The notes beneath the pieces were generated by a model. That model was not told the origin of the DNA. It ran no database searches and was given only the letters and a program-made list of their open reading frames with translations. Positions 50,246 to 60,968 of a stretch of 64,000 bases of DNA are shown one piece after another. The translations under genes were made by a program, and so were the position numbers. This DNA comes from Paraspadella gotoi (Eukaryota > Chaetognatha). The stretch covers positions 4,295,401 through 4,359,400 of the forward strand of contig CM119269.1 in NCBI GenBank assembly GCA_051294375.1. The letters run 5' to 3'. How positions within the stretch are numbered: the stretch's first letter is position 1; every line of letters starts with the position of its first letter.

Positions 50246-51040
50246 ACAAAGCACTTCAATTGTATAATCAATAATGATTATTATGATTTGATAAAGCCAG
50301 CAACCTCAATCTTGGTTTTTAGTTTAAAAAATTTCGACTTTTGTTTTCCCAATAGTCGCTACCAATAGATGTCTACACCTAATCTTTTGCACATCCTCTG
50401 AAAGCTCTATTTGCGATAAAAGAACATCGTTTAAAATTATTTATATTATTTGAAATTAAAGATAATAATTTACAGTACTTAGTGCCAGATTTGTAACTAT
50501 ATAGGATATAAAAGAAGTTCTTCAGTAAACATAATTTTTTTCACGACTCATATTAAAACTATTATATAAAGTAAATAAGCGCAAACATTTTTAAGTTACC
50601 TTAGTGAGCCCTTGAGTAAAATCAGTTTTTGAAAAAAAAAACATCTAAAGGGTAAAACATAAAGTAACGTTATCGTAATAAATTACACGTTATACGCCTC
50701 ACCTCGCTCGCTCGCGGGGAAAAGATTAATCGTTGAATATCTCTCTCTTTCGCTCTCTCTGTCTCACCCTCTCTCCATTTTCTACGTCTATAAAGCAGCT
50801 GCCTTAAGGCTGCATTGGCGAGGCTCTGCAGCGGCCCCCTGCTGAAAATGACGCGGGTCTTTACTTTTTATCAGTGCAGTAGCTTCAGTTAAGCAGCCTG
50901 TTGTTGCAGAAGCTGCGCTGAATAACGATATATATTCCTCTTTCACAGAGACTCGGAGAAAGATAGGGAGAGAGAGAATGAGAGAGAAAGGGAGGGAATA
51001 AGAGAGAGAAAATGATAGTTCTTTCTTTGCTTTTTTAAAA
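50246..51040. other. No gene seen
   Basis: AT-rich until 50680, then CT runs and a GC-rich patch (50795-50930) with AGCAGCTGCCTTAAGGCTGC (palindromic) and repeated GCAG(T/C)AGCTTC strings. Confidence 0.6.
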
Positions 51041-51059
51041 AAATTCTATATCACTGACG

Positions 51060-51175
51060 AGACGCCGGCCATTCTTCAAGACGAAACTGACCGGCCGGCT
51101 GGAGAGGGGCCGGCTCCGACTTTGCTTGAGGGAAGGGCCGGCCGGCGGTCGGCCGGCGGAGGAGCCCAGGAAATG
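51060..51175. repeat. Cluster of GGCCGGC palindromes
   Basis: GACCGGCCGGCTGG, GGGGCCGGCTCC, GGGCCGGCCGGCGG and GTCGGCCGGCGG occur within about 80 bases. Both-strand frames across it (51051-51626, 51122-51328) are Arg/Gly or Pro/Ser rich and not convincing genes. Confidence 0.75.
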
Positions 51176-51281
51176 AGAAGAATCTTGTACGAGGTGCTAG
51201 AGGGAAAACGGAGGCGGAGTCGGGAGGTAGGAGGTAGGAGAGGGGTTGAAAGAGGTGGGCGACTGAAAACGCCGAGAGGCG

Positions 51282-51345
51282 GTTTTGAATGGAGGGAGGT
51301 GGTTTTGAATGGAGGGAGGTGGTTTTGAATTGAGGGAGGTGGTTT
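51282..51345 (+). repeat. 20-base tandem repeat (GGTTTTGAATGGAGGGAGGT), three copies
   Basis: Three consecutive units, the last with one substitution (aattgag). It is preceded by a partial unit. Confidence 0.9.
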
Positions 51346-52314
51346 ATGAGCATCAAAATGAAAAGAGACCACAAGGCATAGAGGGAGAAAGAGAGACTTT
51401 GCAATGGAGGAAAATTTGACAAGAAGAGATCCTCGTATTTGGGAAAAGAAAAGAAAAGAAAAAAATACATCGGGGGGGGGGGAGGAAATGTAACGAGAAA
51501 AACGACGAGAAGAACTGGGAAAAAGAAAATATAAAATAAAATGTAAAAAAGAAAAGGGAAAATGAAAAGGATATAAGGAAAATATGAAGGAAAAAAAGGA
51601 AAATAGAAATTAGAATCGAAGAGCAAATTAATAACAAGGAAAAGTTAAAAATAGAACGATAAACTAAAAAAAACAAAAAACAAAATCAAAACGGAAAACA
51701 GAAAGAAAAAATATAAGGAGTGCATTTATGGAATTCTGATATCGGAATGTAATTGGTGAGATATGAGTTCAAAGTCACGCTTCGTTTACACTCGAATTTG
51801 CTCATGGAGTATTTAAGGCTTATTTGGCTTTCTCGTTAGCTATGGTGTCCTTCAAGAGTACGTAAAAATATCTAGTATCTATAGAGACTTATTCAAACGT
51901 TGTAATTTTTGGCTCGGGTTTTTCAGCATCTACATAGATTATGCATAAGTTGAATAATTATCATGATTATTATTTTCATTATCTTTATCATTATCATTAT
52001 CGTAATAATGATACGATTTTTAAGCGAGATTTCGGGGAAAACCAAAAGAAATGTCTTTTTTTTATTTCACAGGTAGACCAGCGAACGGCGACCTAATTTA
52101 AAAACAAGATTTATACTTTTTTCATGTAAATCGGGGAAACTTTTTCCCTCGACATCTCAATTCCAAAGTTCGTCGTAACTCCACCTGCGAAATTCACCTA
52201 GAATTATTTCCGACGAATTCGAAACCCTAAACTTTTATCTCGAGGTTCGAGAACTGGGTTCGAAACCCTCGAGTCGAAACCTCCCGAGTTAATTCTGACC
52301 CGGGGTCATTTTCG

Positions 52315-52446
52315 GGGTTGAGGAGCTGAGGAGCTGAGGAGCTGAGACGGCGGTGGAGCGAAGATAAGTGCGAGACAGGAAGGAAAACTCGAAGCCGATA
52401 TACGGACTGTAATTGTTGTTGTTGTTGTTGTCGTCGTCGTCGTCGT
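52315..52446. repeat. Short tandem repeats: GGAGCTGA x3 and (TTG)n(TCG)n
   Basis: GAGGAGCTGAGGAGCTGAGGAGCTGA at 52320-52345, and TTGTTGTTG switching to TCGTCGTCG at 52414-52449. No gene. Confidence 0.8.
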
Positions 52447-53859
52447 CGTTCTTCTATTGGTATGGTTTCTGGGAAATTCATTGGAAAGTCAGGATATATT
52501 TGTTTAAAAAATACTCCGAATTTCATTTTTGGATCATGATATTTTAATGACGATTGATTTGAGACGTCTGCTTTTGTACGTCTGCTTATGTTAATTTATT
52601 ATTAATACCGTTTTGAATTGTAAAACTAAAACATTCAATATATGAAATATTTTTTTATGCATGGCATATTTAACGAATAAAACTTTTTCTTTAGTAATTA
52701 AGATTTCGCCTTCATTGAAATCGTCGTTTTTAAATCGATAAATAAATAAAAAAAAAGGCCCAGAATTTTTTCGACGATGACGGTTGACGTCTTAACAAAG
52801 ATTGTCGCAAGGACCAAAGTTGTCAGTAATATTCTGACAAAACCGCGACAAAGTCTGAAAACAATCGATGAAGACGACGACGACGACGACGACGACGAAA
52901 AAGACGACGACCAATGACAGCGTTTGGGGAGAAAATTATTTTCTTTTCTTCCATTTTTTTTCTTTCCTTTTTGCCCGAAACCTATTTTTCAGCCAGAAAT
53001 CGAAAAAACTCTTCTTCTACCTCTCTTTTCTTTCCTCTTTTTTCGTTCTCTCTTTTCCTTCCTCTCTTTCTATCTCATTCTATCTTTCTATCTTGCTTTT
53101 TGTTCTCCGTTCCCCCACTTTTACAGTCACTTTTTCTCATTTTGGCAACTTTGGCGCCCAAGTTTTTTGACATCTTTCGTATTTCTATCCACTAGAATAA
53201 GAGCTGTCTTTTCTTTTTTTTTTCTCTTTGTTTTGCTCTCAGTTTCTTCATCTTCCTCCTCCTCCTCCTCCTCCTCCTCCTCACTCCTCCCTAATCTTCC
53301 ATTATTTGCCCCCATTCCGCCCTAGCGATCTTCAATAGTCCTCTGCTTCTTATGAACTTCCCATCAACTGAATTTCTTTGTTTCCTTTTTTGAATAGAAT
53401 CAACTTTTGCATTTCGTCTTTAAAACATAAAAGACCCACGATTCCATAGATAATTGAGATTATCTTCCATCGCCTTAAATTCATTAGTTTTGTTACATTG
53501 CCTTGCTGAGTCATTTTTTATTTTTTGATTGAGTTTTTGATTTAAAATATGCAGTTTAAATATAAGAAGAAATATGTTGAATCCTAAAAGTTAGGACACA
53601 TTTTCAGTTCTCACTTAAAAACACTTTTTGCTTTATACTTCTTTTCGACAATTTTTTTTTTACTTAACAGATCCTTAACTTTTATTTAAATTAATCTTAT
53701 TTTTTATCCATTTTTCCTTTCCTTTCCTTTCCTTTTTTCCCGTTTATTTTCTTTCATTTCCTCTTCTTTCCTTTCCTTTTAATTCCCTTTCCTTTTCTTT
53801 CTCTTTTCCTTCCCTTTTCCCCAACCCCCCAGACGTATTTCATCTTCCGCTTTCCGCGC
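52447..53859. other. No gene seen
   Basis: AT-rich, then (GAC)n at 52871-52900 and CT/T-rich sequence. The frames at 52868-53325 are Phe/Ser artefacts of the T-rich tract, including (CCT)n at 53249-53283. Pyrimidine-rich again at 53690-53825. Confidence 0.65.
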
Positions 53860-54036
53860 CACCAACGTCGACCGCGTCATTTCCGGTTTTCGCTTCCGGC
53901 GTTCAATCTTGACGCCGGCGTCACGTCGCCGCTTCGCCGGCGCCGTTACGAGTCCAGGAAGGCGCCGATGAAACCGCGCTTTATGACCCCGCGCACCACC
54001 TTTCAGTGTTTACGCCGACGACGACGACGACGACGA
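53860..54036. other. CpG-rich island with palindromes
   Basis: A GC-rich, CpG-dense patch in AT-rich DNA (TTGACGCCGGCGTCACGTCGCCGC, TTCGCCGGCGCC) ending in (CGA)n at 54013-54035. GACGCCGGCGTC is a perfect 12-base palindrome. It could mark a promoter; no downstream exon is recognised. Confidence 0.4.
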
Positions 54037-54138
54037 TGATGCGAACGACAAAAGAAATGGTGAAAAAATGGGAAGACCGAGAGGGAGAGAGAGAGAAAGT
54101 AAAAAGAAAACAAAAGACTAAGATAGAAGAGAAAGAAA

Positions 54139-54143
54139 GAAAA

Positions 54144-54228
<85 letters not shown>
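54139..54228 (+). repeat. (AAAG)n microsatellite
   Basis: About 21 AAAG units with GA repeats after it. It creates KKER-type frames on the + strand and FLSF-type frames on the - strand. Confidence 0.95.
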
Positions 54229-54241
<13 letters not shown>

Positions 54242-54723
54242 ACGAAAGAAAAAAAGTCAGAGCGGGCGAGAGCAAGGGTTTGAAATTTATTGCGCTATAT
54301 GGCTGCAACTTGTTTGCGCAACCAGAAACTGTTATGTGCCCTTGAATGCATTCGCTAACTCTTTTCTGCATTTTACTGTCATGTGCAATGCCCATTCGGC
54401 ATTCAACCTTAAAAAATAACGTTGAACACTTAATATATTTTTATGAAGACGGAGATATTACGCGGGCCATATCCTCGCAGTTTAAACTGTTACGAGAGAT
54501 AATCCATCATTTCATTTATGAAATTGGTACAAATTTCGTCGAACCTCGCAATTGTTGAAGCGAATCTTCTCTGCGCCAACCCGGGGTCCCAAGTCCCAAC
54601 CAGCGGCACAAACCTTCTGCGCTTCCCTTATATGACCAGCGGTTGGTTCCGTTGCAGATTCGATGGGTGACATTCCGAACGCAGTCATTGACTTTCTGAG
54701 GTCGTTCAAATATAATTTTTTTT

Positions 54724-54890
54724 ATTAATTAAAATTTTCGTGGAACAACAATAAGGTTTTTTATTAACTTTGGACATGTTTCGGCTTACAACTCAAGCCT
54801 TCATCAGCATTTTGAGTTGTAAGCCGAAACATGTCCAAAGTTAATAAAAAACTTTATTGTTGTTCCACGAAAATTTTCCTTTTTAATTAA
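54724..54890. mobile_element. Fold-back remnant of a Penelope-like/hammerhead retroelement
   Basis: A near-perfect inverted repeat: left arm 54724-54796, loop of 15 bases, right arm 54812-54890. Both arms contain GTAAGCCGAAACATGTCCAAAG or its complement. The minus strand across the loop holds a hammerhead-type core (see the ncRNA entry). Hammerhead motifs of this type are known at the ends of Penelope-like elements. No reverse transcriptase was found next to it. Confidence 0.55.
54773..54807 (-). ncRNA. Hammerhead ribozyme-like motif
   Basis: On the minus strand: CTGATGA, then stem II GGCTT-GAGTTGT-AAGCC, then GAAA, then CATGTC with the GTC expected at the cleavage site. All conserved core elements are present in order, with an extra A before stem II and a minimal stem III (ACATGT), as reported for Penelope-element hammerheads. 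Stem I is not formed by the adjacent bases because the palindrome begins there, so activity as a monomer is doubtful. Confidence 0.5.
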
Positions 54891-56365
54891 TCTCAACAAA
54901 CAACAAAAGAAAGGATTAATACAATTTTTTTTTATAAATAATACCAGCAAGCATAGTCAAAAATATATTTAGCTAAACGATTTTCTTCGATATCCGCCAA
55001 AGAGGACTCTCGTGGGACGAGGGAAGGATTTTGTCCTAAGCTGTGAGGCGCCCAGACTTAATGCAACGAGGATGAGAGAAAGTTGTGGTTTTTTTCCTTT
55101 TTTTTAGCGGGAAATAAATCCTTTCTTATTTTTAGCTTTTGTTTTGAAAAAAAAAAAATCAGTTGACATTGAATTTTAATCAAAAGTTCCTAAGAGTCTT
55201 TTTTACCTTTCATCCTATAAGATCTTTGTCGATAAGCGACCGTGAAGGTTTAAAAACATTTAAAAATATTTCCGTAAATAATTACAATAGAACCAATGAG
55301 TGATATTCAATCAAAAATATCTAAAACCTCAATACGACTTGACAGAGAGTAGAGAGGGTCGCCATGCCTCTCTGTTAGTATGGATAGGCCAACACTTGGT
55401 GTGCTCAGAGATTTTACCATCAAAACTTCGAATCCGGCGGTAGGCCTGCTACCGGTTGTTGCACCGGCCTGTCGCTTCTTTTTCAAGAACTTACCGAACA
55501 AGGGTTAGAAACGGGGACCATTCGCTTCGGAGAAGAAGCGTTAGGCCAATGCGATATTACGGCGTTGATGAGCGGAATAGTCATATCCAACGGTTAATGA
55601 TATTACATCACTACAAATATCCAATATCTCCGAAGAATGAAGAACGGCTTGGCGACAATCCAAGTCGAAGACGTCGAATTCGATTAACCCAATTCGCTAC
55701 GTATTCTTTTTTGCGCGAGAGAAACATCTGCTTCTTCCTAAGACTTTCTTGATTCCAGCTGCAATCGAAATATCTTTCCTTGACAATTTTTTTTTGTTTC
55801 TCTCTTTCCGATCTCAGATTCTCTTATGTATTAAATATAAGTACCATGATTGAGTTGTATTGTTGTGGCGGTTAATAAATATTTTTAAAAAACCAAAGAT
55901 CTTACAAGAGCTTCTCTTTTGATTACGTCCTTTAGTGATGCTCTTTGTTACGGTAAATGCGACCTTAAAAATTCTCCAATTCTACACAGTTTTTTTCTTA
56001 AAAAGATTTTACGCGGTTTGTGATTAATCTAACTCGATGTCTCGGGTCGCGTGGGCGAATTGAAGCTGCGCTTCTTACCTCTCAATCGTCAACTCCTCGG
56101 TGTTACACATCACTGCGTCTCCCAACGTAAATGTAATAAATTGTATAATGGACTTGCTCGACTTTTTAGGTAAATAAAGTTTAATATTCGGGGCTCCCTT
56201 TCGACGCCCTCGTCACTGGGAAGATAAAATTGTTTTTTTACTTTCAAATTTTAATATTAGCTGATAAGGTCGAAATTATAACAAAGCGAAACACTTCATT
56301 TACAAGTAGACAAGGAGTCTTAGTGAATAATTTTTTAGAGAGAGAAAAAAAAACAACTAAAATTG
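54891..56365. other. No gene seen
   Basis: Mixed DNA. A tRNA-like B-box string (ACTTCGAATCCGG) occurs at 55425-55440 next to a GGTAGGCCTGCTACC hairpin (55439-55453), possibly a SINE fragment. Otherwise nothing recognised. Confidence 0.55.
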
Positions 56366-56367
56366 GG

Positions 56368-56397
56368 ACGACGACGACGACGACGACGACGACGACT
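56368..56397 (+). repeat. (CGA)n microsatellite
   Basis: Ten ACG/CGA units. Confidence 0.95.
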
Positions 56398-56788
56398 CTG
56401 GCTTCACACTTGTTGGATCGAAAAGTAAATTAGTGAGGAGCTCCATCCAGTAAAATTATTCAGATTTGCACCAATAATTGCCGATTAGTAGGTCTAACTT
56501 TAATTGTGGTGCAATCAATCAAGTCAATCGTTATCGGCATTATTCTCATTGTCGTCATTGCTTTTGTCGTAGTTAGTGACGAAAAGACCAAAAACAAATA
56601 TTTGGGATAAGATTAATTAATTAATTAATTAATTAACTAGAATTATATAATTATTAATTAAGTAATTATCGATAATGATCGTGGGCAGATCCGACATTGT
56701 TTGCTCAAACTTGTTCCATCCATAATCGATCTTTCTTCCGTTTCTCATCAACTGTTTCTTTCCTTGTAATGGTACTTTTTTCCTATTA

Positions 56789-56891
<103 letters not shown>

Positions 56892-57149
56892 ACCCTTTTC
56901 TTTAACTCTTCGGTCCGTTTTCTCTCCCTTGCTCCGCTCGTCGTTCACCTCTTCATTTCCCTATCGATCTTTATTTTCTTCCAAAATTCTCTCTCTCTCT
57001 TTTTACTCCATTTTTGTCAATTTTCTGCTTCCCTCATATATATTAAGCAAGCCTGGTCATCCGTACAAAATTTATTTTATGCTTGAACTCTATTTGTCAT
57101 TCCCTTCGCGACTTTAACATCTTAAAAATTCTTCGGTCAGGATCGGAAT

Positions 57150-57202
57150 CAACAACAACAACAACAACAACAACAACAACTACAACAACAACAACAACAA
57201 CA
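57150..57202 (+). repeat. (CAA)n microsatellite
   Basis: CAACAACAA with one TAC interruption. The Thr-rich frame over it is an artefact. It is followed by TCAGT/TGGT-rich sequence (57285-57380) with repeated GTTGGTCTGTCAGT(T/C)GGT units. Confidence 0.9.
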
Positions 57203-57408
57203 GGAACAATATACATTACAACCAGAAACATTACATGTATGCAAATCTTATACATGTCTTATTTAGCTATTTTAGAATTAAATGTCAGTTGGACGATCAG
57301 TCTGTCTCTGACAGTTGGTCTGTCAGTTGGTTGGTTGGTCAGCCTGTCACTGTTGGATGGTCTGTCAGTCGGTCTCTCAATTTCCCGCCCCCCCACTCCC
57401 CCCCCCAG

Positions 57409-57601
57409 ATCCCCCGCTCGACCGCGCCCGACGCGCCGGAGCCGAGTCCGGCCCCTGTCGCTCGTCCCAGTCGGCGTCGCGACGCCGGACGCGGAACCGG
57501 CGCGTGGTTGTGATGCTGCTGACGGTCCTCACCGCCTTCGTAGTACTCACCGTCCCCAACGCGGTCGTTCACGTCTACTTCCTTTCGGGCGCCGGAGGAA
57601 G
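57409..57601 (+). CDS. Rhodopsin-like GPCR exon: third intracellular loop and transmembrane helix 6
   Basis: Acceptor: a 20-base C-rich tract ending CCCCCCAG|AT; donor: GGAAG|GTGAGG. The frame between them codes for a basic loop ending SRRRTRNRR, then VVVMLLTVLTAFVVLTVPNA and VVHVYFLSG. This is the standard class A pattern: positive residues at the cytoplasmic end of helix 6, hydrophobic stretch, helix-6 proline (in LTVPNAV) and extracellular turn. The exon exits in phase 2. GC-rich codon use contrasts with the surroundings. It probably belongs to the same gene as the helix-7 exon at 59929. Subfamily (for example a neuropeptide or FMRFamide-type receptor) cannot be fixed. Helices 1-5 were not found upstream in this window. 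Confidence 0.7.
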
Positions 57602-57603
57602 GT

Positions 57604-57662
57604 GAGGACGACGACGACGACGACGAAGACGACGACGATGACAACGACGACGACGACGACGA
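57604..57662 (+). repeat. (GAC)n repeat directly at the GPCR splice donor
   Basis: GACGACGACG runs begin four bases after the donor GTGAGG, so the intron starts almost directly with the microsatellite. Confidence 0.9.
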
Positions 57663-57964
57663 ACATTTTTAAATAAAAAAAAAATTATTTTTCAATTTTC
57701 GCATACGCCCATATTTATACAAAATTGTAAAATGGTTTTTTCTCATTTTTAAAAGCAGATTCGAATTATCAAAAGTTCAAAACTATTATTATTAACCTAT
57801 AATTAGATTTTAGTATAAAAAAATATTGTTTTTTAACTTTTTGGCTAACTTAATGAAATAATTTTTGATTAAGACTTATATTTTTGGTTTGGTCGTTGTT
57901 TTCTTCTAACAAATTTTTATGAGGAATTCGAATCTGCTTTCAAAACTAAGAAACATTTTAAAAT

Positions 57965-58198
57965 TAAAGACATGTGGATAAGGCGCTAAGTGGGCTGAAG
58001 ATGACTTCTATAACCCCCATTAGTAGCCATGGAACGGGTCCTAGGCTTGGAACCAGTCTTGAGGGGTTGCTACGCCCCCAAGGCTGCTTACGGCCGTTCT
58101 CACGCTTCCCGCAGGGCAGGTACCAGGTTTGGGATTGAACCCGGTACCTAGTGGTCATGAGCTGCTGGCTTTACTCAATGAGCCACCGGGTCAGGACT
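57965..58198 (-). mobile_element. tRNA-derived SINE (minus strand)
   Basis: On the minus strand: an A-box-like GGTGGCTCATTGAGTAAAG near 58175-58190 and a B box ACCGGGTTCAATCCCAAACC at about 58125-58145 (GGTTCRANNCC match), with a non-tRNA body towards 57965. The A-to-B spacing of about 40 bases fits a polymerase III promoter. It lies in the intron between the two GPCR exons, in the opposite orientation. The 3' boundary is a guess. Confidence 0.6.
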
Positions 58199-59187
58199 GA
58201 AGCTGTCATGCTTATAGGCGGGGTGAACCTAGGCAATGCCCGACTACAGACAATGATACGAATTTCAACAAAACAAAACAAAACAAAACAAAATGGCGAC
58301 AAGAGACGATGTTTAAATGACGAATACGAAAAAAAAACAAAACAAAACGAGGAAACTGACGAAAAAGTCGACGACGAATTTGATCACCTGGACGACGATC
58401 ATAACTTCGTCCATTTCCCACCGAGAAAATAAATTAGTTCCCATGAAAATGCATCCAGTTAGTTTTTTGGCGTCATTGCAGACTGCAGAATGTCCTCAGA
58501 ATCGCCACTATGCGAGGCGGATGAAAGATGATGGACCAAATACGTCGGTGATGGAAAAAAAAAGATTATGAAAGAATAAATAGTTTATGAACGTGAATTT
58601 AACATTTTTACAAAATCATGCATGAAATGGGAAATAGTACAGGGACGCATCGCCTAGCTTAAAAAAAGTATAGTTCAATATTTATTATTCAAAATACTTT
58701 TTTTTTTCTAAAAAAAGATTAAAAACAGAACGAAAGACAAAATATTATCCGTTTAAATATGACTGAGAAAAACCAAAATCGTTTCCGAAGAGAAAAAAAG
58801 AAAGAAAAAAAAACATCGCTGGCTGTCGGAAAAAGTCGGAACTCCGTCGTGTTTACGAGGTTTTACGACTTTATTTGTTCCACCCGGAACTCGGAGCAGA
58901 ATGATTAAATAGTCTGGATATTGCGGACTCTCGTAAAAGCCTGGGCATAGAAGGTTTTCGAGTGTTTTCGCATGGACGCTTATTAAATATATATACTGTG
59001 GAAGCGTAATGTTTGGGAGGTTTAAATATTTACTTCGTTTCAAGTACGATAATTTGTTAAGATTGAATACTTTAACTGATGAGCTCAAATATAAACAGAA
59101 AAAAATCGTTTTAAATTAAATGGTAAAGCTTAGAAATGGGGCGTTTGATCTCAGAGTCAATCGCCCGGCGCGGAATTTTTGTCTCGT
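58199..59187. other. GPCR intron sequence, nothing further recognised
   Basis: (AAAAC)n at 58266-58293, CGA-rich bits and AT-rich DNA. A small exon supplying the third extracellular loop may hide here but I could not identify it. Confidence 0.5.
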
Positions 59188-59214
59188 GACGACGACGACG
59201 ACGACGACGACGAA
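59188..59214 (+). repeat. (CGA)n microsatellite
   Basis: Nine GAC/CGA units. Confidence 0.9.
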
Positions 59215-59780
59215 AGCGACGATGGAAATATAATAAAATCCTTGCAAAAAGCCTCAGGAAGAATGCAAGTTATTCCACCGTCATCTCCCCATTTAAAAAT
59301 TGTTCGACATAAAATTGGCCAACAATGGCGAAAGGCCGACTGGCGAAATTTACGCCAACGCCAATATCATCGACGACGCCAACGATGACGAATAACCAGA
59401 CGATTTCATTCCGAGGAGACGACGTCTGAACCATGACGAACGATGAATTCGCTCTGAATAATCAACGAATTTCCTTTATTTTCTTTTCCTTTACTTTTTC
59501 CTTTTTTTTTTTTTAAGGCCGTCGGGAACGCTTCTAAAGGTGAGAAATAATTCGGCGAAAACAAAATCCATCATTCGATTTAGCGAAATGGATGGCAACT
59601 CGGAGGCCCGGTTTTCCCAGAACGCCCCGTTTCATCTAAAATTCCTTGCCTATTTATGAATTGAACAACATTTAATTTAATTCCCTCGATAATCGGATAA
59701 TTATTTTAATTTTTTTTATTTTCTATATATTTCATATTGCCTTCTTCTTCCCTTTTCTTTTTTTTTATATTTTTTTATTT

Positions 59781-59975
59781 TCTCCTCTCCTTCCTCAGGT
59801 CCAACTCTTTGCCTTCTATTTGTCTTCATTTTCGTCCTTTTATTTTCTCCTCTCCTTCCTCAGGTCCAACTCTTTGCCTTCTATTTGTCTTCATTTTCTT
59901 CCTTTTATTTTCTCCTCTCCTTCCCAAGGTCCGCCTCTGCACCTTCTTCATCTCCAAACTCAACTACTGCGTCAA
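59781..59975 (+). repeat. 65-base tandem repeat covering the splice acceptor, three copies
   Basis: The unit TCTCCTCTCCTTCC(T)CAGGTCC starts at 59781, 59846 and 59911 (65-base period). Copies 1 and 2 are nearly identical; copy 3 changes CTCAG to CCAAG and runs into the helix-7 exon. Each unit holds a full polypyrimidine tract and acceptor. Confidence 0.9.
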
Positions 59976-60033
59976 CTTCTTCCTCTACATTCTTTCTTCC
60001 TCCGATTTCAGGAAGGAGTTTCTCTTGTTCATC
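59929..60033 (+). CDS. Rhodopsin-like GPCR exon: transmembrane helix 7 and start of helix 8
   Basis: Acceptor CTTCCCAAG|GTCCGC, donor TTCATC|GTAAGT. The 35 codons read VRLCTFFISKLNYCVNFFLY then ILSSSDFRKEFLLFI. This is the helix-7 hallmark: N-x-x-x-N-F-x-x-Y (an NPxxY variant with F in place of P, as in several invertebrate peptide receptors) followed by the S-x-x-FRKEF of helix 8. The exon is phase 0 at both ends. The helix-6 exon exits in phase 2, and the distance from the helix-6 proline to the NPxxY-like motif is about 10 residues short of usual. So a small exon (length 1 modulo 3, about 30 bases) is probably missing between the two. Confidence 0.75.
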
Positions 60034-60124
60034 GTAAGTGCTTCTCGCTGTAAACTTTGTGTTCGCTTTATCGCCATTGGATGGACGTCGATATTCGGAA
60101 AGCGCTCTATTTCTGTTTCTAATC

Positions 60125-60300
60125 CCTGAACCTAATTTTAACCCAAATATTTACCTCTAATCTCTTACCAAGTACCTTTAATCAAATCACTGACCTTAAT
60201 AGTCAACCCTAACCTGATCCATAACCCTAAACAGTAATTCCTAACCTTAATTATTAACTAAATCTTCTATATAAACTCTTACCATAATCCCTAATTATTT
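60125..60300 (+). repeat. Degenerate CCTAA-like repeats
   Basis: Words such as CCTAA, CCCTAACC, CCTTAA and ACCCTAAAC recur irregularly. Similar stretches occur at 24215-24370 and, inverted, at 13010-13140. They resemble decayed telomere-type (TTAGG/TTAGGG) repeats but are too diverged to assign. Confidence 0.5.
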
Positions 60301-60484
60301 ATCGCTCGGATAATTAAAATCCGATTCTCCTTTTAACAAGAAAATATTCTTTTAATTTATTTGTTGGTGAAAAGAGGGCCTAGGGACAGAAAAATAATAC
60401 TTTCTGGTCACCTCATCAAAGAAATAAACAATGAGGCTAAAAATAACTCGCTTCTCTCGTTCTGAGATAAAGATTACGACAGGA

Positions 60485-60498
60485 AGAGAGAGAGAGAT

Positions 60499-60566
<68 letters not shown>
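60485..60566 (+). repeat. (GA)n microsatellite
   Basis: About 80 bases of GA with ATAG interruptions. Confidence 0.95.
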
Positions 60567-60569
<3 letters not shown>

Positions 60570-60887
60570 TTGAGAGCGTATGAGCGAAATTATGTGGTTC
60601 CAAAAAAAGATGTTTTGGACATCAATCATTCTTCGGTCACGGCCATTTAGCCTTCTAAATGTTCATTTGTTAGTTGGAAAAAATAAAGAGGTCGCCCCGA
60701 CCCCGCCAACGGGGCTTATTTTGCAGCATGTTTGGCTTTTAATAAAATTAGAAAAAAAAATATTGAAGAAAGAATTTTTTTAAAAATTTGTTCATCGTTC
60801 ATCGTTTATTTATCGTTCACTCGTCAGCGAAATTCATGCGTCTGCTCTCCTCCAACAAATTTCGGTTTAAAGAAAAAGCGAAGAAGA

Positions 60888-60968
60888 GAGAACGGGAGCG
60901 TCGGGGATCGAACTCAGGACCTCCTGCTCACCGAACAGGTCGCGATTGCTCGGGGACTGAAGTATATG
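60888..60968 (-). mobile_element. tRNA-derived repeat fragment (minus strand)
   Basis: The minus strand reads CCTGAGTTCGATCCCCGACGC (a B box at about 60904-60920) with a TTCGGTGAGCAGGAGGTC string about 10-25 bases upstream, as in tRNA variable or anticodon regions of SINE heads. The complementary frame gives the familiar GDRTQDLLL string of such repeats. Acceptor pairing is poor, so it is not a functional tRNA. Confidence 0.45.

Noticed and set aside
51122-51626. Overlapping frames on both strands around 51.1-51.6 kb
   Set aside because: Arg/Gly-rich or Pro/Ser/Phe-rich composition from the GGCCGG cluster and the 20-base repeats, with no conserved motifs.
57083-57676. 197-residue + strand frame with Thr-rich ends
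   Set aside because: It runs through the CAA and GAC repeats and overlaps the GPCR exon in the wrong frame. The frame with helix-6 features and matching splice sites is preferred.
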